Both the position numbers and the translations under genes were made by a program. A model generated the notes under the pieces. The model was given only the letters and a program-made list of their open reading frames with translations. It searched no databases and was not told the DNA's origin. Positions 16,300 through 26,497 of a stretch of DNA of 64,000 nt are shown here, piece after piece. The first letter of the stretch is position 1, and every line of letters starts with the position of its first letter. Origin of the DNA: Streptomyces lavendofoliae. Lineage in GTDB: Bacteria > Actinomycetota > Actinomycetes > Streptomycetales > Streptomycetaceae. The stretch covers positions 124,001 through 188,000 of the forward strand of contig NZ_BMTP01000009.1 of assembly GCF_014649735.1 (NCBI RefSeq), given 5' to 3'.

Positions 16300-18071
16300 G
16301 CCGACTCCTCGATGTCCACCAGGGTCTCCTCCTCGGTCTCGCGGGTGACGACCGCGCGGTAGCGGCCGTCGGCGGCCAGCAGTTCGCGGTGGGTGCCCAC
16401 CGCCACCGCCCGGCCCTCATGGACGAGCACCACCCGGTCCGCCAGGTCCAGCAGCAGCGGCGACGAGGCCAGCACCACGGTCGTCCGGCCGGCGCGCAGC
16501 CGCTGGACGCCGGCCGCGACCCGCGCCTCGGTGTGCGAGTCCACCGCGGACGTCGGTTCGTCCAGCACCAGCACCTCGGGGTCGGTGACCAGCGACCGCG
16601 CCAGGGCCAGGCGCTGGCGCTGGCCGCCGGACAGGGACCGGCCGCGCTCGGTGATCCGGGTGAGCGCCGGATCGCCGCCGTCGTCCGGCGACGCCTGCGC
16701 GAGCGCGTCCAGCACGTCGCCGCACCGGGCGGCCGCGAGCGCCTCGTCGGCGGTGACCTTCCCGGACGACGGCACGTCCAGCAGCTCGCGCAGGGTGCCG
16801 GACAGCAGGACCGGGTCCTTGTCCTGGACCAGGACGGCCGAACGCGCCGTGTCGAGCGGCAGTTCGTCGAGGGGAACCCCGCCGAGGAGGACGGAGACGT
16901 GCGACTCCGGGGCCTCGGACGGATGCCCGCCGAGCCGGTCGGCCAGCCTGCCGGCGGCGTCCGGGTCGCCGCACACCACGGCGGTGAACAGACCGGCCGG
17001 GGCGAGCAGCCCGGTCACCGGGTCGTACAGGTCGCCGCCCGGCCGTTCGCCGGCCGCCGCCTGGGTGCTGGTGGTGGTGCGCGTCAGGGCGAGCACCCTG
17101 GCGGCGCGCTTCGCGGAAGGACGCGAGAAGGAGTACGCCATGGCGATCTCCTCGAAGTTGCGCAGCGGGTGGTGGGCGAGGGTGACCGCGCCGTACACGG
17201 TGACCAGTTCGCCGACCGTGACGCGTCCCTCCAGGGCGAGTTTCGCCCCGTACAGCACCACCACGACCAGCAGCAGCCCCGGCAGCATCACCTGCACCGC
17301 GGCGATCAGGGCCCACATCCGGGCGCTGCGCACGGCGGCCTCGCGCACCTCCTGGGACGCTTCGCGGTAGCGGCGGAGGAACAGCTCCTCGCCGCCGATG
17401 CCGCGCAGCACCCGCAGCCCGGCGACCGTGTCGGAGGCCAGTTCGGTGGCGCGGCCCGCCTTCTCCCGCTGGACGTCCGCGCGCCGGGTGGCGCGGGGGA
17501 GCAGCGGCAGGGCGGCGAGCGCCAGCACGGGTACGCCCACGGCGACGACGACACCGAGGTCGGGCTGGTAGACGACCAGGCCCCCGCAGATCACCACCAG
17601 CGCGGTGGCCGCCGCGGCGAACCGCGACAGGGTCTCCACGAACCAGCCGATCTTCTCGACGTCGCCGGTGGAGACGGCGACGACCTCGCCCGCGGCGACC
17701 CGGCGGTTCAGCACCGAGCCCAACTCGGCGGCCTTGCGCGCCAGCAACTGCTGGACACGGGCGGCGGCGGTGATCCAGTTCGTCACGGCCGTGCGGTGCA
17801 TCATCGTGTCGCCCACGGCGATGGCGGCGCCCATCAGGGCGATGAGCGCTCCGGCGCGGGCCAGGCCGCCGCCCGAGCGGTCGATCACGGCCTGGACCGC
17901 GAGGCCCACGCCCAGCGGCAGACCGGCGATGCCGAGGTGCAGCAGCAGGCCCCACAGCAGGGACTTGACCTGACCGCCCAGCTGGTTGCGGCCGAGCCAG
18001 AGGAGGAAGCGCGTGCCCGACCTGACGTCGGGAGCACCCGGATCGGCGTACGGAAGATGGTGGATCTGCAT
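16296..18071 (-). CDS. ABC exporter half-transporter, intact signature but Walker A lost
   Basis: A 591-residue TMD-NBD protein with a helical domain (about 30-310) and an NBD that keeps the LSGGQRQR signature (near 479) and Walker B LVLDEPTSAVD (near 497). The P-loop position reads VCGDPDAAGR with no GKS/T, so it cannot bind nucleotide normally. It is upstream of and overlaps its partner by 4 nt. The start is ATG at 18071 with only a weak GGGAC upstream. The C-terminal tail is Glu-rich. It is clearly the non-catalytic-site partner of a heterodimer rather than a pseudogene, because the reading frame and other motifs are intact. Confidence 0.9.
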   Translation of the reverse strand: MQIHHLPYADPGAPDVRSGTRFLLWLGRNQLGGQVKSLLWGLLLHLGIAGLPLGVGLAVQAVIDRSGGGLARAGALIALMGAAIAVGDTMMHRTAVTNWITAAARVQQLLARKAAELGSVLNRRVAAGEVVAVSTGDVEKIGWFVETLSRFAAAATALVVICGGLVVYQPDLGVVVAVGVPVLALAALPLLPRATRRADVQREKAGRATELASDTVAGLRVLRGIGGEELFLRRYREASQEVREAAVRSARMWALIAAVQVMLPGLLLVVVVLYGAKLALEGRVTVGELVTVYGAVTLAHHPLRNFEEIAMAYSFSRPSAKRAARVLALTRTTTSTQAAAGERPGGDLYDPVTGLLAPAGLFTAVVCGDPDAAGRLADRLGGHPSEAPESHVSVLLGGVPLDELPLDTARSAVLVQDKDPVLLSGTLRELLDVPSSGKVTADEALAAARCGDVLDALAQASPDDGGDPALTRITERGRSLSGGQRQRLALARSLVTDPEVLVLDEPTSAVDSHTEARVAAGVQRLRAGRTTVVLASSPLLLDLADRVVLVHEGRAVAVGTHRELLAADGRYRAVVTRETEEETLVDIEESA

Positions 18072-18251
18072 GACGTCCCAGGGGTTCCGTCGGCGGGCGG
18101 CAGCGCTGAGCGGCGGCCGGAAACCGTGCAAGGTTCGCCTTCCGGGCCCGCCGACGGCAATCGGTTTTCCGACCGGACCGCGCGGAACACGCCACCGGCC
18201 ACCCCCCGCCCCCGGCGCCGGGGAGGCCGTCCCGCGCTTCACTCCCGGCCC

Positions 18252-18710
18252 ATGAGACCACGACGAGTCATGAGCATGTTCATCGGCGGAGACCTCGGCG
18301 TCACCGCGCCGGCGGGTACGGCCCCGGCGTCCGCCACGCCCCACGACCCACCCGCGGAGTTCGGCACCGATTGGCGCGATCCGGTCACCGCAGCCCGGGC
18401 CGCCGACGTCCCCGGCCGGGGTGATCCCGCTCACCGGCCCCTCCCCGGCGACCGGCTGCGGACCGTCCTCACCCTCGGCGACCGCGCCGACTCCCCGGTC
18501 CCGCGCGCCGGGCAGCGCCCGCGGTGGACCAGGCTCGACGACACGTACGCGGGCGGGTGCGCGACCTGGACCACCGGCGTCCCGCGCGACCAGCGGCACG
18601 CGGTCGGCACCAGCTCCGAGCGGTACCGGCTGTACGGCTCCGGCGGCTGCCGGGGCCGGAGCCCGGGGACCGAGCAGGGGACGCTGACGGAGGACCGTCG
18701 CCACCGCTGA
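18252..18710 (+). pseudogene. Probable remnant of a secreted protein gene (peptide-N-glycosidase-like N-terminus)
   Basis: An open frame of 152 codons. The N-terminus has an Arg-rich start and a weak hydrophobic stretch, followed by EFGTDWRDPVTAA, which I recall from the mature N-terminus of Streptomyces peptide-N4-asparagine amidase-like exoproteins. After that, similarity is patchy (a VLTLGDRA piece, a DDTYAGG piece, a GSGGC piece). No ribosome site precedes either ATG, and the frame is far shorter than a full exoenzyme. Third positions remain G/C-rich, so decay would be recent or the frame is still read. Assignment rests on memory of the family and is uncertain. Confidence 0.35.
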
Positions 18711-18717
18711 ACGCGAG

Positions 18718-18742
18718 GAGCGGGCCCGGACCGGGCCCGCTC
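18718..18742. terminator. Hairpin between convergent genes
   Basis: Perfect 12-bp inverted repeat GAGCGGGCCCGG-A-CCGGGCCCGCTC, 10 nt before the GH109 stop codon. Likely terminator for the minus-strand gene and for any rightward transcript. Confidence 0.6.
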
Positions 18743-18751
18743 CCACGGTTC

Positions 18752-20176
18752 TCACTCCGGCTTGACCGAGTCCACGCCCGACCGGGCCCTTCTCCACTCG
18801 CCGCGGGTGAAGTCGGGTATCCGCTGCGGCGCGCCCTTCGCCTTGATGGAGGCGTGGCTCAGCGGCACCGGGGCCGTCCAGGTGGCCGCGTCGTACACGT
18901 CGAAGTCGGGGACCAGGCCGAGCCTCATGCACTGCGTCAGCCGGAACACCATGATGTAGTCCATCCCCCCGTGGCCGCCGGGCGGGTTGGCGTGCTCCTT
19001 CCACAGCCAGTGGTCGAACTCGTCCGCGTACGCCGAGAAGTCCGCCCACCGGTGGTCGTCGTGGTCCGGCTCGATGTATATCCGCGCCGGGTAGTCCTCG
19101 AACACGCCCTTCGTACCGCCGAGGCTGTTGATCCTGCTGTACGGGTGCGGTGTCGACACATCGTGCTCCAGCCGGATCACCCGGCCCTTGGCGGTCCGCA
19201 CCATGCTGATGGTGCGGTCGCTCTCGATGTACGTCTCCTTCCAGCTCGGGTCGCCCGGCTCCATGTTGGCCTCGCGGTACTCGGCCAACCCCAGTGCGGG
19301 CGTGCCGAAGCTGCTGATGCTGACCGCGCGGTCGCCCCGGTTGACGTCCATGTAGTTGGCGACCGGCCCGAAGCCGTGGTTGGGGTACAGGTCGCCCCGC
19401 AGCCGGGTGTGCCACAGCCGACGCCAGGGGCCCTCGTAGTACGTCGGCGAGAACATCAGGGCCCGCAGGTCGTGGTTGTACGCCCCGGCCCCGTGCAGCA
19501 GCTCGCCGAACTTGCCCGCGTGGGCCATGCGCAGCACCCGCATCTCGTTCTTGCCGTAGCAGCAGTTCTCCAACTGCACGCAGTGGCGGCGGGTGCGCTC
19601 GGAGAGGTCGACCAGCTCCCACAGCTCGTCCAGGCGCATCGCGACGGGGCACTCGACGCCGACGTGCTTGCCGTTCAGCATCGCTGTCTTCGCCATGGCG
19701 AAGTGGACGTCCCACGGTGTCGCCACATAGACGAGGTCGATGTCGCCGCGCTCGCAGAGCCGCTCGTAGTCGTTCTCCCCGTTGGCGTAGACGGCGGGCG
19801 ACGGCTGTCCGGCCCTCACCACCCTGGCGGCGGCCTGTTCCGTCCTGGCCTTCACGGGATCGCAGACGGCGACCACCCGGACGCCGGGGATGGCGAGGAA
19901 CAGGTCGATCATGCTGCCGCCACGGTTGCCGAGCCCGACGATCGCGACGCGGACGGTGGAACGCCGCTCGAAGGGCACGCCGGCCATCGTGCGGCCCTGG
20001 CGCGGGGGAGTGGCGGTGGTCTCCGGTCCGTCGTTCTCGGCGGCGACAGCGGTACCGCCCAGCGCGCCGAGCCCCAGTCCGGCGGCGCCCGCCACCCCGG
20101 CCGTGGTCCGCAGGACGGACCGGCGGCTGGGTGAGTCCTCGGCCCGGTCCTGGTTCCCGGGTGCTGCGTCGTTCAT
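18752..20176 (-). CDS. Tat-exported Gfo/Idh/MocA oxidoreductase, GH109 glycosidase type
   Basis: A 474-residue protein with a Tat signal (SRRSVL, 17-22). The NAD-binding Rossmann fold has VAIVGLGNRGG (77-87), then VYVATPWDVH, GVECPVAM and the GH109-typical ENCCYG, NHGFGPVANYMD and HGGMDYIM. GH109 enzymes are NAD-dependent alpha-N-acetylgalactosaminidases working by redox-assisted elimination. The ATG at 20176 follows GGAGG. Export of an NAD enzyme fits Tat, which moves folded, cofactor-loaded proteins. It has a long upstream region with repeated boxes and no operon partner. Exact sugar substrate is inferred only from the family. Confidence 0.88.
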   Translation of the reverse strand: MNDAAPGNQDRAEDSPSRRSVLRTTAGVAGAAGLGLGALGGTAVAAENDGPETTATPPRQGRTMAGVPFERRSTVRVAIVGLGNRGGSMIDLFLAIPGVRVVAVCDPVKARTEQAAARVVRAGQPSPAVYANGENDYERLCERGDIDLVYVATPWDVHFAMAKTAMLNGKHVGVECPVAMRLDELWELVDLSERTRRHCVQLENCCYGKNEMRVLRMAHAGKFGELLHGAGAYNHDLRALMFSPTYYEGPWRRLWHTRLRGDLYPNHGFGPVANYMDVNRGDRAVSISSFGTPALGLAEYREANMEPGDPSWKETYIESDRTISMVRTAKGRVIRLEHDVSTPHPYSRINSLGGTKGVFEDYPARIYIEPDHDDHRWADFSAYADEFDHWLWKEHANPPGGHGGMDYIMVFRLTQCMRLGLVPDFDVYDAATWTAPVPLSHASIKAKGAPQRIPDFTRGEWRRARSGVDSVKPE

Positions 20177-20860
20177 CGAACCTCCAGTGCGTTGTGTGCG
20201 CGGCTGGTTCATGAATCCCGGCAAGGACCCTGGCTGTTGGGGCTGCGGACACGCAAGAGGGCTGGCTGGACTCTCGTTTCGAGCACATGGACTCTTGTGC
20301 GGGGATGGCGCGATGGCGTTCACCAAAGGGTTCCGGCGCACGGTCTGGAAGGCTCGCGCGGGACGGCCCGCCCGCGCCCGGCGGTCGGCGTGACGGAGCC
20401 GTACGCCGTCGGCGCCGGTCTCTGGGCGCGGTCGGGTGCCCCGGCCGACCCCGCCTGCCGACCCTGGTCGGCCCCGGCCCCTACGCGGGCGGGCTTCTGG
20501 GGCCGACCGACACGCTCCACCACGGCCGATTGGCCCGTGGGCGCCCCACGGGCGGCGGTGCCGTTCGCAGGCACGTTTGGATAGCCCTCGAAAGGCTGTC
20601 GGGCCGGCGGGCCGCCCCATGAGACTCCTTGGTACCGGGCAGGCCGCGACCGGTTCGCGGCCGGAAAGTACCGGTCCCGGTGACCCGCGTATGTCAGGAG
20701 CAGATCAGTCATGGGCACAGTGTTCTCACGGCGGCCGGACCGGCCGGCGACGGCTGACGACCACGGCGCCGGCGGGGACGGCCCTCCTCCTCGCCATCAC
20801 CCCTACGTAGGCGCCGGGGCTCCGGCAGCCGAGGGAGCGGCGTCGGCACCGGCGTGAGCG
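20177..20860. other. 684-bp gap with no convincing gene; repeated box upstream of GH109 gene
   Basis: Open frames here have no ribosome site or family signature. The boxes GGACTCTCG (20268) and GGACTCTTG (20289) are spaced 21 bp apart, two helical turns, within 125 nt of the GH109 start. CGCAAGAG (20252-20259) nearly mirrors CTCTTGTG. The remainder is plain GC-rich sequence. Confidence 0.5.
20268..20300. promoter_or_regulatory. Direct repeat, candidate regulator site for GH109 gene
   Basis: Two copies of GGACTCT at 20268 and 20289, with a TCGTTTCGAGC near-palindrome between them. The same-face spacing suggests a dimeric or tandem-bound regulator. No adjacent regulator gene exists. Confidence 0.35.
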
Positions 20861-23785
20861 TCAGAGGCGGGTCGCCCGCTCCAGCTCCAGCAGCACCGAG
20901 TGGTAGGGGCGGCCCGTGGCGTGGTGCATGCCGAGCTCGCACATGCGGTTCGCGGAGAGGTACGCGTCGAAGGTCCGCGCCGTCACCTCGGCCGCCTCGC
21001 GGGCCGTCGCCGATTCCGTCAGCTCGGGGTGCAGCATGCCCCGGTCGCCCGCGAAGGCGCAGCAGCCGGCGTCGTCCGGGACGACGACCTCCTCCGCGCA
21101 CGCCTCGGCGATCACCGGCAGCCGGTCCTGGTCGCCCAGGTGCCGCATCGCGCAGGTGGGATGGACGACCGCGGAGGCGGCCTTCCGCCGCACCGTCAGG
21201 TGCGGCAGCAGGTCGTCGGCGGCCCACACGACCGAGTCGAGCACGGTCAGTTCCGCGTGCAGCTCGCGGTTGCGGGCGTCCAGGTACGGCACCACCTCGC
21301 GCCCCAGGCCCAGCGCGCAGGAGGAGGCGTCCACCACGAGCGGCAGCCGCCCGCCCGCGGTCCAGCCCCAGGCGGCCTCGACGATCCGGTTCGCCATCAC
21401 CCGCGCGCCCTCGTCGTACCCCTTGGAGTGCCAGATCGTGGCGCAGCAGGTGCCCGTCACATCGGCCGGGATCCACACCGGCTTCCCCGCCCGTGCGGAC
21501 AGGGCCACCACCGCCTCGGGCAGGGACGGCCCGTCGAACCCCTCCGGCTCGCCGAACACCCGGTTCACGCACGCCGGGTAGTACACGGCCACCGCCCGCG
21601 CCCGCTCCGTGACGGGCAGCCGGGCGGCGGCCGCACCGGGGATCTCCGGCAGCCACCCCGGCACCAGCTCGGGCCCCGCCACCGCGCGGACCAGCCGGGT
21701 GACGGCACCGGGCAGGCGGTCGCCGAGCCGGCGGCCGGTGGCCACCGCGAGCCGCGCCGAAGCCTCCACCGCCGCGAACCGCCGCGCGGCCAGCGCCGCC
21801 GTCCGCTCCTCGCGTGCCGAGTGGCGGGCGTGCCGCAGGCGCTTCATCAGCGCGCCCGTGTCGATGCCCACCGGGCAGTCGAGGCCGCACACCGAGTCGC
21901 CCGCGCAGGTGTCCACCGCGGCGTACCCGTACGCCGCCAGCAGGCCCGTCTCGACGGGCGCCCCGGGGACCTGCCGCATCATCTCGCGGCGCAGCACGAT
22001 CCGCTGGCGGGGCGTCGTCGTCAGGTCGCGGCTGGGGCAGGACGGCTCGCAGAAGCCGCACTCGATGCACGCGTCGGTGATCGGCTCCACCCTCGGCACC
22101 GTCTTCAGGCCGCGCAGGTGGCCCCGGGGGTCCCGGTCGAGGACGACGCGTGGGGCCAGCACCCCGTCGGGGTCGAAGGCCCGCTTGGTGCGCCACATCA
22201 GCTCCGTGGCCCTGGGCCCCCACTCGAGCTCCAGGAACGGCGCGATGTTCCGGCCGGTGGCGTGCTCGGCCTTCAGGGAGCCGTCGAACCGCTCGACGGT
22301 CAGCTTGCAGAACTCGTCCATGAAGGCGGCGTACCGGTCCACGTCGTCCGGGTCGGACGGGTCGAAGGCCAGCAGGAAGTGCAGGTTCCCGTGGGCCGCG
22401 TGGCCGGCGACGGCGGCGTCGAAGCCGTGCTCGGCCTGGAGTGCGAGGAGCGCCTCGCACGCCTCGGCGAGCCGGGCGGGCGGCACCGCGAAGTCCTCGG
22501 TGATCAGCGTCGTACCGGAGGGGCGTCCGCCGCCCGCCGCGGCGACGAACGCCTTGCGGGCCTTCCAGTAACCGCCGATCGTCCGGGCGTCCCGGGTGAA
22601 GGCGTTGGTCACCGACTCCACCGGCGCCACCAGCTCGACGTCGTCGAGCACCCGCGCCGCCGCCCGCTCGCAGGACTCCAGGGCCGCCGCGTGGGGCGCG
22701 CGGAACTCCACCAGCAGCGCCGTGGTCGGGCCGGGCAGCCGCCCCCAGTCGGCGGGCACCCCGTCCACCCGGACGGAGGCCCGCAGCGTGTTGCCGTCCA
22801 TCAGCTCCACGGCGACCGCGCCCGCCTCGGTGAAGCGCGGCACCGCGGCCGCGGCGGCGGGCAGGGAGGGGAAGAACAGCAGCGCCGCGGCGACCTCGCG
22901 GTCCAGCGGCAGGGTGTCGAAGACCACTTCGGAGATGAAGCCGAGGGTGCCCTGCGAGCCGACCATCAGCCCGCGCAGGATCCCGGCCGGCGTCGCGACG
23001 TCGAGGAAGGCGTCGAGCCGGTAGCCGTTGGTGTTCTTGAGCGCGTACTTGGCGCGGATCCGGGCCGTCAGCTCCGCGTCGGCCTCGATCTCCGCCTTGA
23101 TGGCGAGCAGCTCCGCGCACAGGCCGGGCTCCGCGCGCTCCAGGACGTCGTCGGCCGCCGGGTCGCCGGTGTCCACGACCGTGCCGGACGGCAGGACGAC
23201 GGTGAGCGAGGCGACCGTGCGGTACGAGTTGCGCGCCGTGCCGGCGGTCATCCCCGACGCGTTGTTGGCGACGACCCCGCCGACGGTGCACGCGATCGCG
23301 CTCGCCGGGTCGGGGCCCAGTACGCGCCCGTACCGGGCGAGGGCCGCGTTGGCGCGGGCGAGGGTGGTGCCGGGGCGGACACGGGCGCGGGCGCCGCCGT
23401 CGAGGACCTCGATCCCCGCCCAGTGCCGGCGCACGTCGACCAGGATGTCCTCGCCCTGCGCCTGGCCGTTGAGGCTGGTCCCGGCGGCACGGAACACGAC
23501 CTCCCGGCCACGGCCGTGGGCGTACGACAGGACGGCCGAGACGTCGTCGACGTCCTCCGGGACCACGACGACCTGGGGGACGAAGCGGTAGGGGCTGGCG
23601 TCCGACGCGTACCGGACGAGGTCGGAGACCTGCCACAGCACCTTCCGCGCACCCAGCAGCGCCGTCAGTTCGTCACGCAGCCGTCCGGGTGACCCGTGGG
23701 CCATCAGGTCGGGCACCCGGTCGGGGGAGGGGCCGTGGTGCGTGCCCGGTCTCAGGGCGTCGGGTTTCGGCTCCGGCAGTGGCAT
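20861..23785 (-). CDS. FAD/Fe-S oxidoreductase, D-lactate dehydrogenase Dld-II type
   Basis: A 974-residue modular enzyme. It has an FAD_binding_4 domain (about 65-300; AAGTSLNGQAQG, VGSQGTLGF), an FAD-oxidase C domain (to about 540; GHAAHGNLHF), a 4Fe-4S motif CIECGFCEPSCPS (near 569), a second cluster CAGDSVCGLDCP (near 623), and CCG-type domains (TCCATIWHS, DAGCCAFAG). This order matches respiratory Dld-II, which oxidises D-lactate and passes electrons to quinone. Glycolate or D-2-hydroxyglutarate oxidase is an alternative. ATG 23785 follows GAGGGGACAG. It is separated by 74 nt from the upstream marR gene on the same strand. Confidence 0.85.
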   Translation of the reverse strand: MPLPEPKPDALRPGTHHGPSPDRVPDLMAHGSPGRLRDELTALLGARKVLWQVSDLVRYASDASPYRFVPQVVVVPEDVDDVSAVLSYAHGRGREVVFRAAGTSLNGQAQGEDILVDVRRHWAGIEVLDGGARARVRPGTTLARANAALARYGRVLGPDPASAIACTVGGVVANNASGMTAGTARNSYRTVASLTVVLPSGTVVDTGDPAADDVLERAEPGLCAELLAIKAEIEADAELTARIRAKYALKNTNGYRLDAFLDVATPAGILRGLMVGSQGTLGFISEVVFDTLPLDREVAAALLFFPSLPAAAAAVPRFTEAGAVAVELMDGNTLRASVRVDGVPADWGRLPGPTTALLVEFRAPHAAALESCERAAARVLDDVELVAPVESVTNAFTRDARTIGGYWKARKAFVAAAGGGRPSGTTLITEDFAVPPARLAEACEALLALQAEHGFDAAVAGHAAHGNLHFLLAFDPSDPDDVDRYAAFMDEFCKLTVERFDGSLKAEHATGRNIAPFLELEWGPRATELMWRTKRAFDPDGVLAPRVVLDRDPRGHLRGLKTVPRVEPITDACIECGFCEPSCPSRDLTTTPRQRIVLRREMMRQVPGAPVETGLLAAYGYAAVDTCAGDSVCGLDCPVGIDTGALMKRLRHARHSAREERTAALAARRFAAVEASARLAVATGRRLGDRLPGAVTRLVRAVAGPELVPGWLPEIPGAAAARLPVTERARAVAVYYPACVNRVFGEPEGFDGPSLPEAVVALSARAGKPVWIPADVTGTCCATIWHSKGYDEGARVMANRIVEAAWGWTAGGRLPLVVDASSCALGLGREVVPYLDARNRELHAELTVLDSVVWAADDLLPHLTVRRKAASAVVHPTCAMRHLGDQDRLPVIAEACAEEVVVPDDAGCCAFAGDRGMLHPELTESATAREAAEVTARTFDAYLSANRMCELGMHHATGRPYHSVLLELERATRL

Positions 23786-23859
23786 GTCACTGTCCCCTCG
23801 GCAGGCGGCACGGGCGTCGGGCGACCGGCGACACGGCGCGGGGTGTCACGGCACGGGCG

Positions 23860-24309
23860 TCAGCAGTGGTGCTCCGGGCTCCCGTCGACCAGGGCGGACA
23901 GCAGCCCGCCGAGCACCTCGCGCTGTTCGGCGGTCAATGGGGCCAGGATGTCCTCCGCGGCGGCCCGGCGCGCGGTACGCAGCTGCCGCAGCGTGTCCCG
24001 CCCGGCGTCGGTGAGCTCGATCCGCACCACCCGCCGGCTGGCCGGATCGGGGACCCGGCGGACCCGCCCGCTCGCCTCCAGCCCGTCCACCAGGCTGGTC
24101 ACGGCGCGCGGGACGACCTCGAGGCGGGCGGCGAGGTCGGCCATCCGGGGCGGGGTGTCGTAGTGGGCGACCGTGCGCAGCAGCCGGGACTGGGCGGGGG
24201 TGATCGCTATGTCGGCCGACTCCAGCTGCCGCTTCTGGCTGCGGTGGAGGCGCCGGGTCAGCCGGAGCAACTGCTCCGCGAGAAGGCCGTCGGCGTCGGG
24301 GGAGTACAT
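23860..24309 (-). CDS. MarR-family transcriptional regulator
   Basis: A 149-residue MarR protein with the winged-helix core TPAQSRLLRTVAHY, MADLAARLEVVPRAVTSLVDGLEASGRVRR and RIELTDAGRDTL. It is divergent from an ABC exporter, and the shared region carries a nested pair of perfect inverted repeats that covers the exporter promoter. A TAGCAT box six nt before ATG 24309 suggests a leaderless message and supports this start, since no ribosome site exists. It most likely represses the exporter until a compound binds. It may be co-transcribed with the dehydrogenase downstream. Confidence 0.9.
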   Translation of the reverse strand: MYSPDADGLLAEQLLRLTRRLHRSQKRQLESADIAITPAQSRLLRTVAHYDTPPRMADLAARLEVVPRAVTSLVDGLEASGRVRRVPDPASRRVVRIELTDAGRDTLRQLRTARRAAAEDILAPLTAEQREVLGGLLSALVDGSPEHHC

Positions 24310-24315
24310 GGCCGG

Positions 24316-24321
24316 ATGCTA
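24316..24321 (-). promoter_or_regulatory. -10 box of marR, leaderless arrangement
   Basis: TAGCAT on the minus strand ends 6 nt before ATG 24309, so transcription would start at or next to the A of the start codon. Confidence 0.45.
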
Positions 24322-24331
24322 TCAGGACCCC

Positions 24332-24367
24332 GCTCATTGTGAGGATAGGTAACAATGAGCTATCCTC
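24332..24367. promoter_or_regulatory. Nested double operator over the exporter promoter (MarR site)
   Basis: Two overlapping perfect inverted repeats. The first is GCTCATTGT (24332-24340) with ACAATGAGC (24352-24360). The second is GAGGATAG (24341-24348) with CTATCCTC (24360-24367). Both have 11-nt centres. A rightward promoter TTGTGA (24337-24342) -18- TATCCT (24361-24366) lies wholly inside. Repression of the ABC exporter by the divergent MarR protein is the obvious reading. Confidence 0.75.
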
Positions 24368-24498
24368 TCGAAAACCCCTCGCCGGCCCGGTTCCCCCAGC
24401 CGTGCGGAGGGCGACACCCCGAGCCGCTGGGAGTCGTCCGGGAATCGCCCGGCGGGTCCGCTCCGGAGCCGGGTCCCGGTCCTCCGGAAGCCGCCGAA

Positions 24499-24542
24499 GC
24501 GGCCGTCCGGGCACCGCTCCGCGGCCGTCCGGGCACCGCCTC
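24499..24542. repeat. 22-bp tandem duplication in exporter leader
   Basis: GCGGCCGTCCGGGCACCGC occurs at 24499-24517 and again at 24521-24539, period 22, between the operator and the exporter start. It makes a long leader of about 210 nt. No function evident. Confidence 0.7.
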
Positions 24543-24585
24543 CGCAGGACGGTCCGCGGCCCGCCCTGTACGTTCGAAGGAGCCC

Positions 24586-26391
<1,806 letters not shown>

Positions 26392-26444
26392 ACACCCCGC
26401 GGCAGGCCGGCGGCCCCTCGCGCGCCGGACCGCCCGTACGACGA

Positions 26445-26485
26445 CGGCGCCGCCGCTCCCCTGGGGCGGGGGAGTGGCGGCGCCG
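26445..26485. terminator. Terminator hairpin shared by exporter and micro-ORF
   Basis: A 17-bp stem with one G-U pair: CGGCGCCGCCGCTCCCC against GGGGAGTGGCGGCGCCG, about 7-nt loop. It lies 12 nt past the micro-ORF stop on the minus strand and 53 nt past the exporter stop on the plus strand. Confidence 0.7.
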
Positions 26486-26497
26486 GGCGGGCGATCG

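Noticed and set aside
16296..20288. Very long minus-strand frame of 1330 codons
   Set aside because: Only the last 591 codons match a family (ABC exporter, start 18071 with coupling to its partner). The upstream part is antisense to and around the GH109 gene and has shadow-frame composition.
20177..20620. In-frame upstream ATG (20620) of the GH109 gene with a good AGGAG
   Set aside because: It would add 148 Arg/Gly/Ala-rich residues ahead of a clear Tat signal, which must be N-terminal; GGAGG at ATG 20176 is preferred.
20320..20718. 132-codon minus-strand frame beginning with a plausible hydrophobic run
   Set aside because: No ribosome site, composition soon becomes Pro/Arg/Gly-rich, and no family recognised.
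20900..23692. 930-codon plus-strand frame opposite the Dld-II-like gene
   Set aside because: It is the antisense shadow of a gene with clear FAD and Fe-S motifs; its composition is Arg/Gly/His-rich with no domain and no ribosome site.
24355..24585. 77-codon N-terminal extension of the ABC exporter
   Set aside because: Its ATG lies inside the promoter and MarR operator, it is low-complexity Pro/Gly/Ala, and AAGGAG before ATG 24586 gives a better start.
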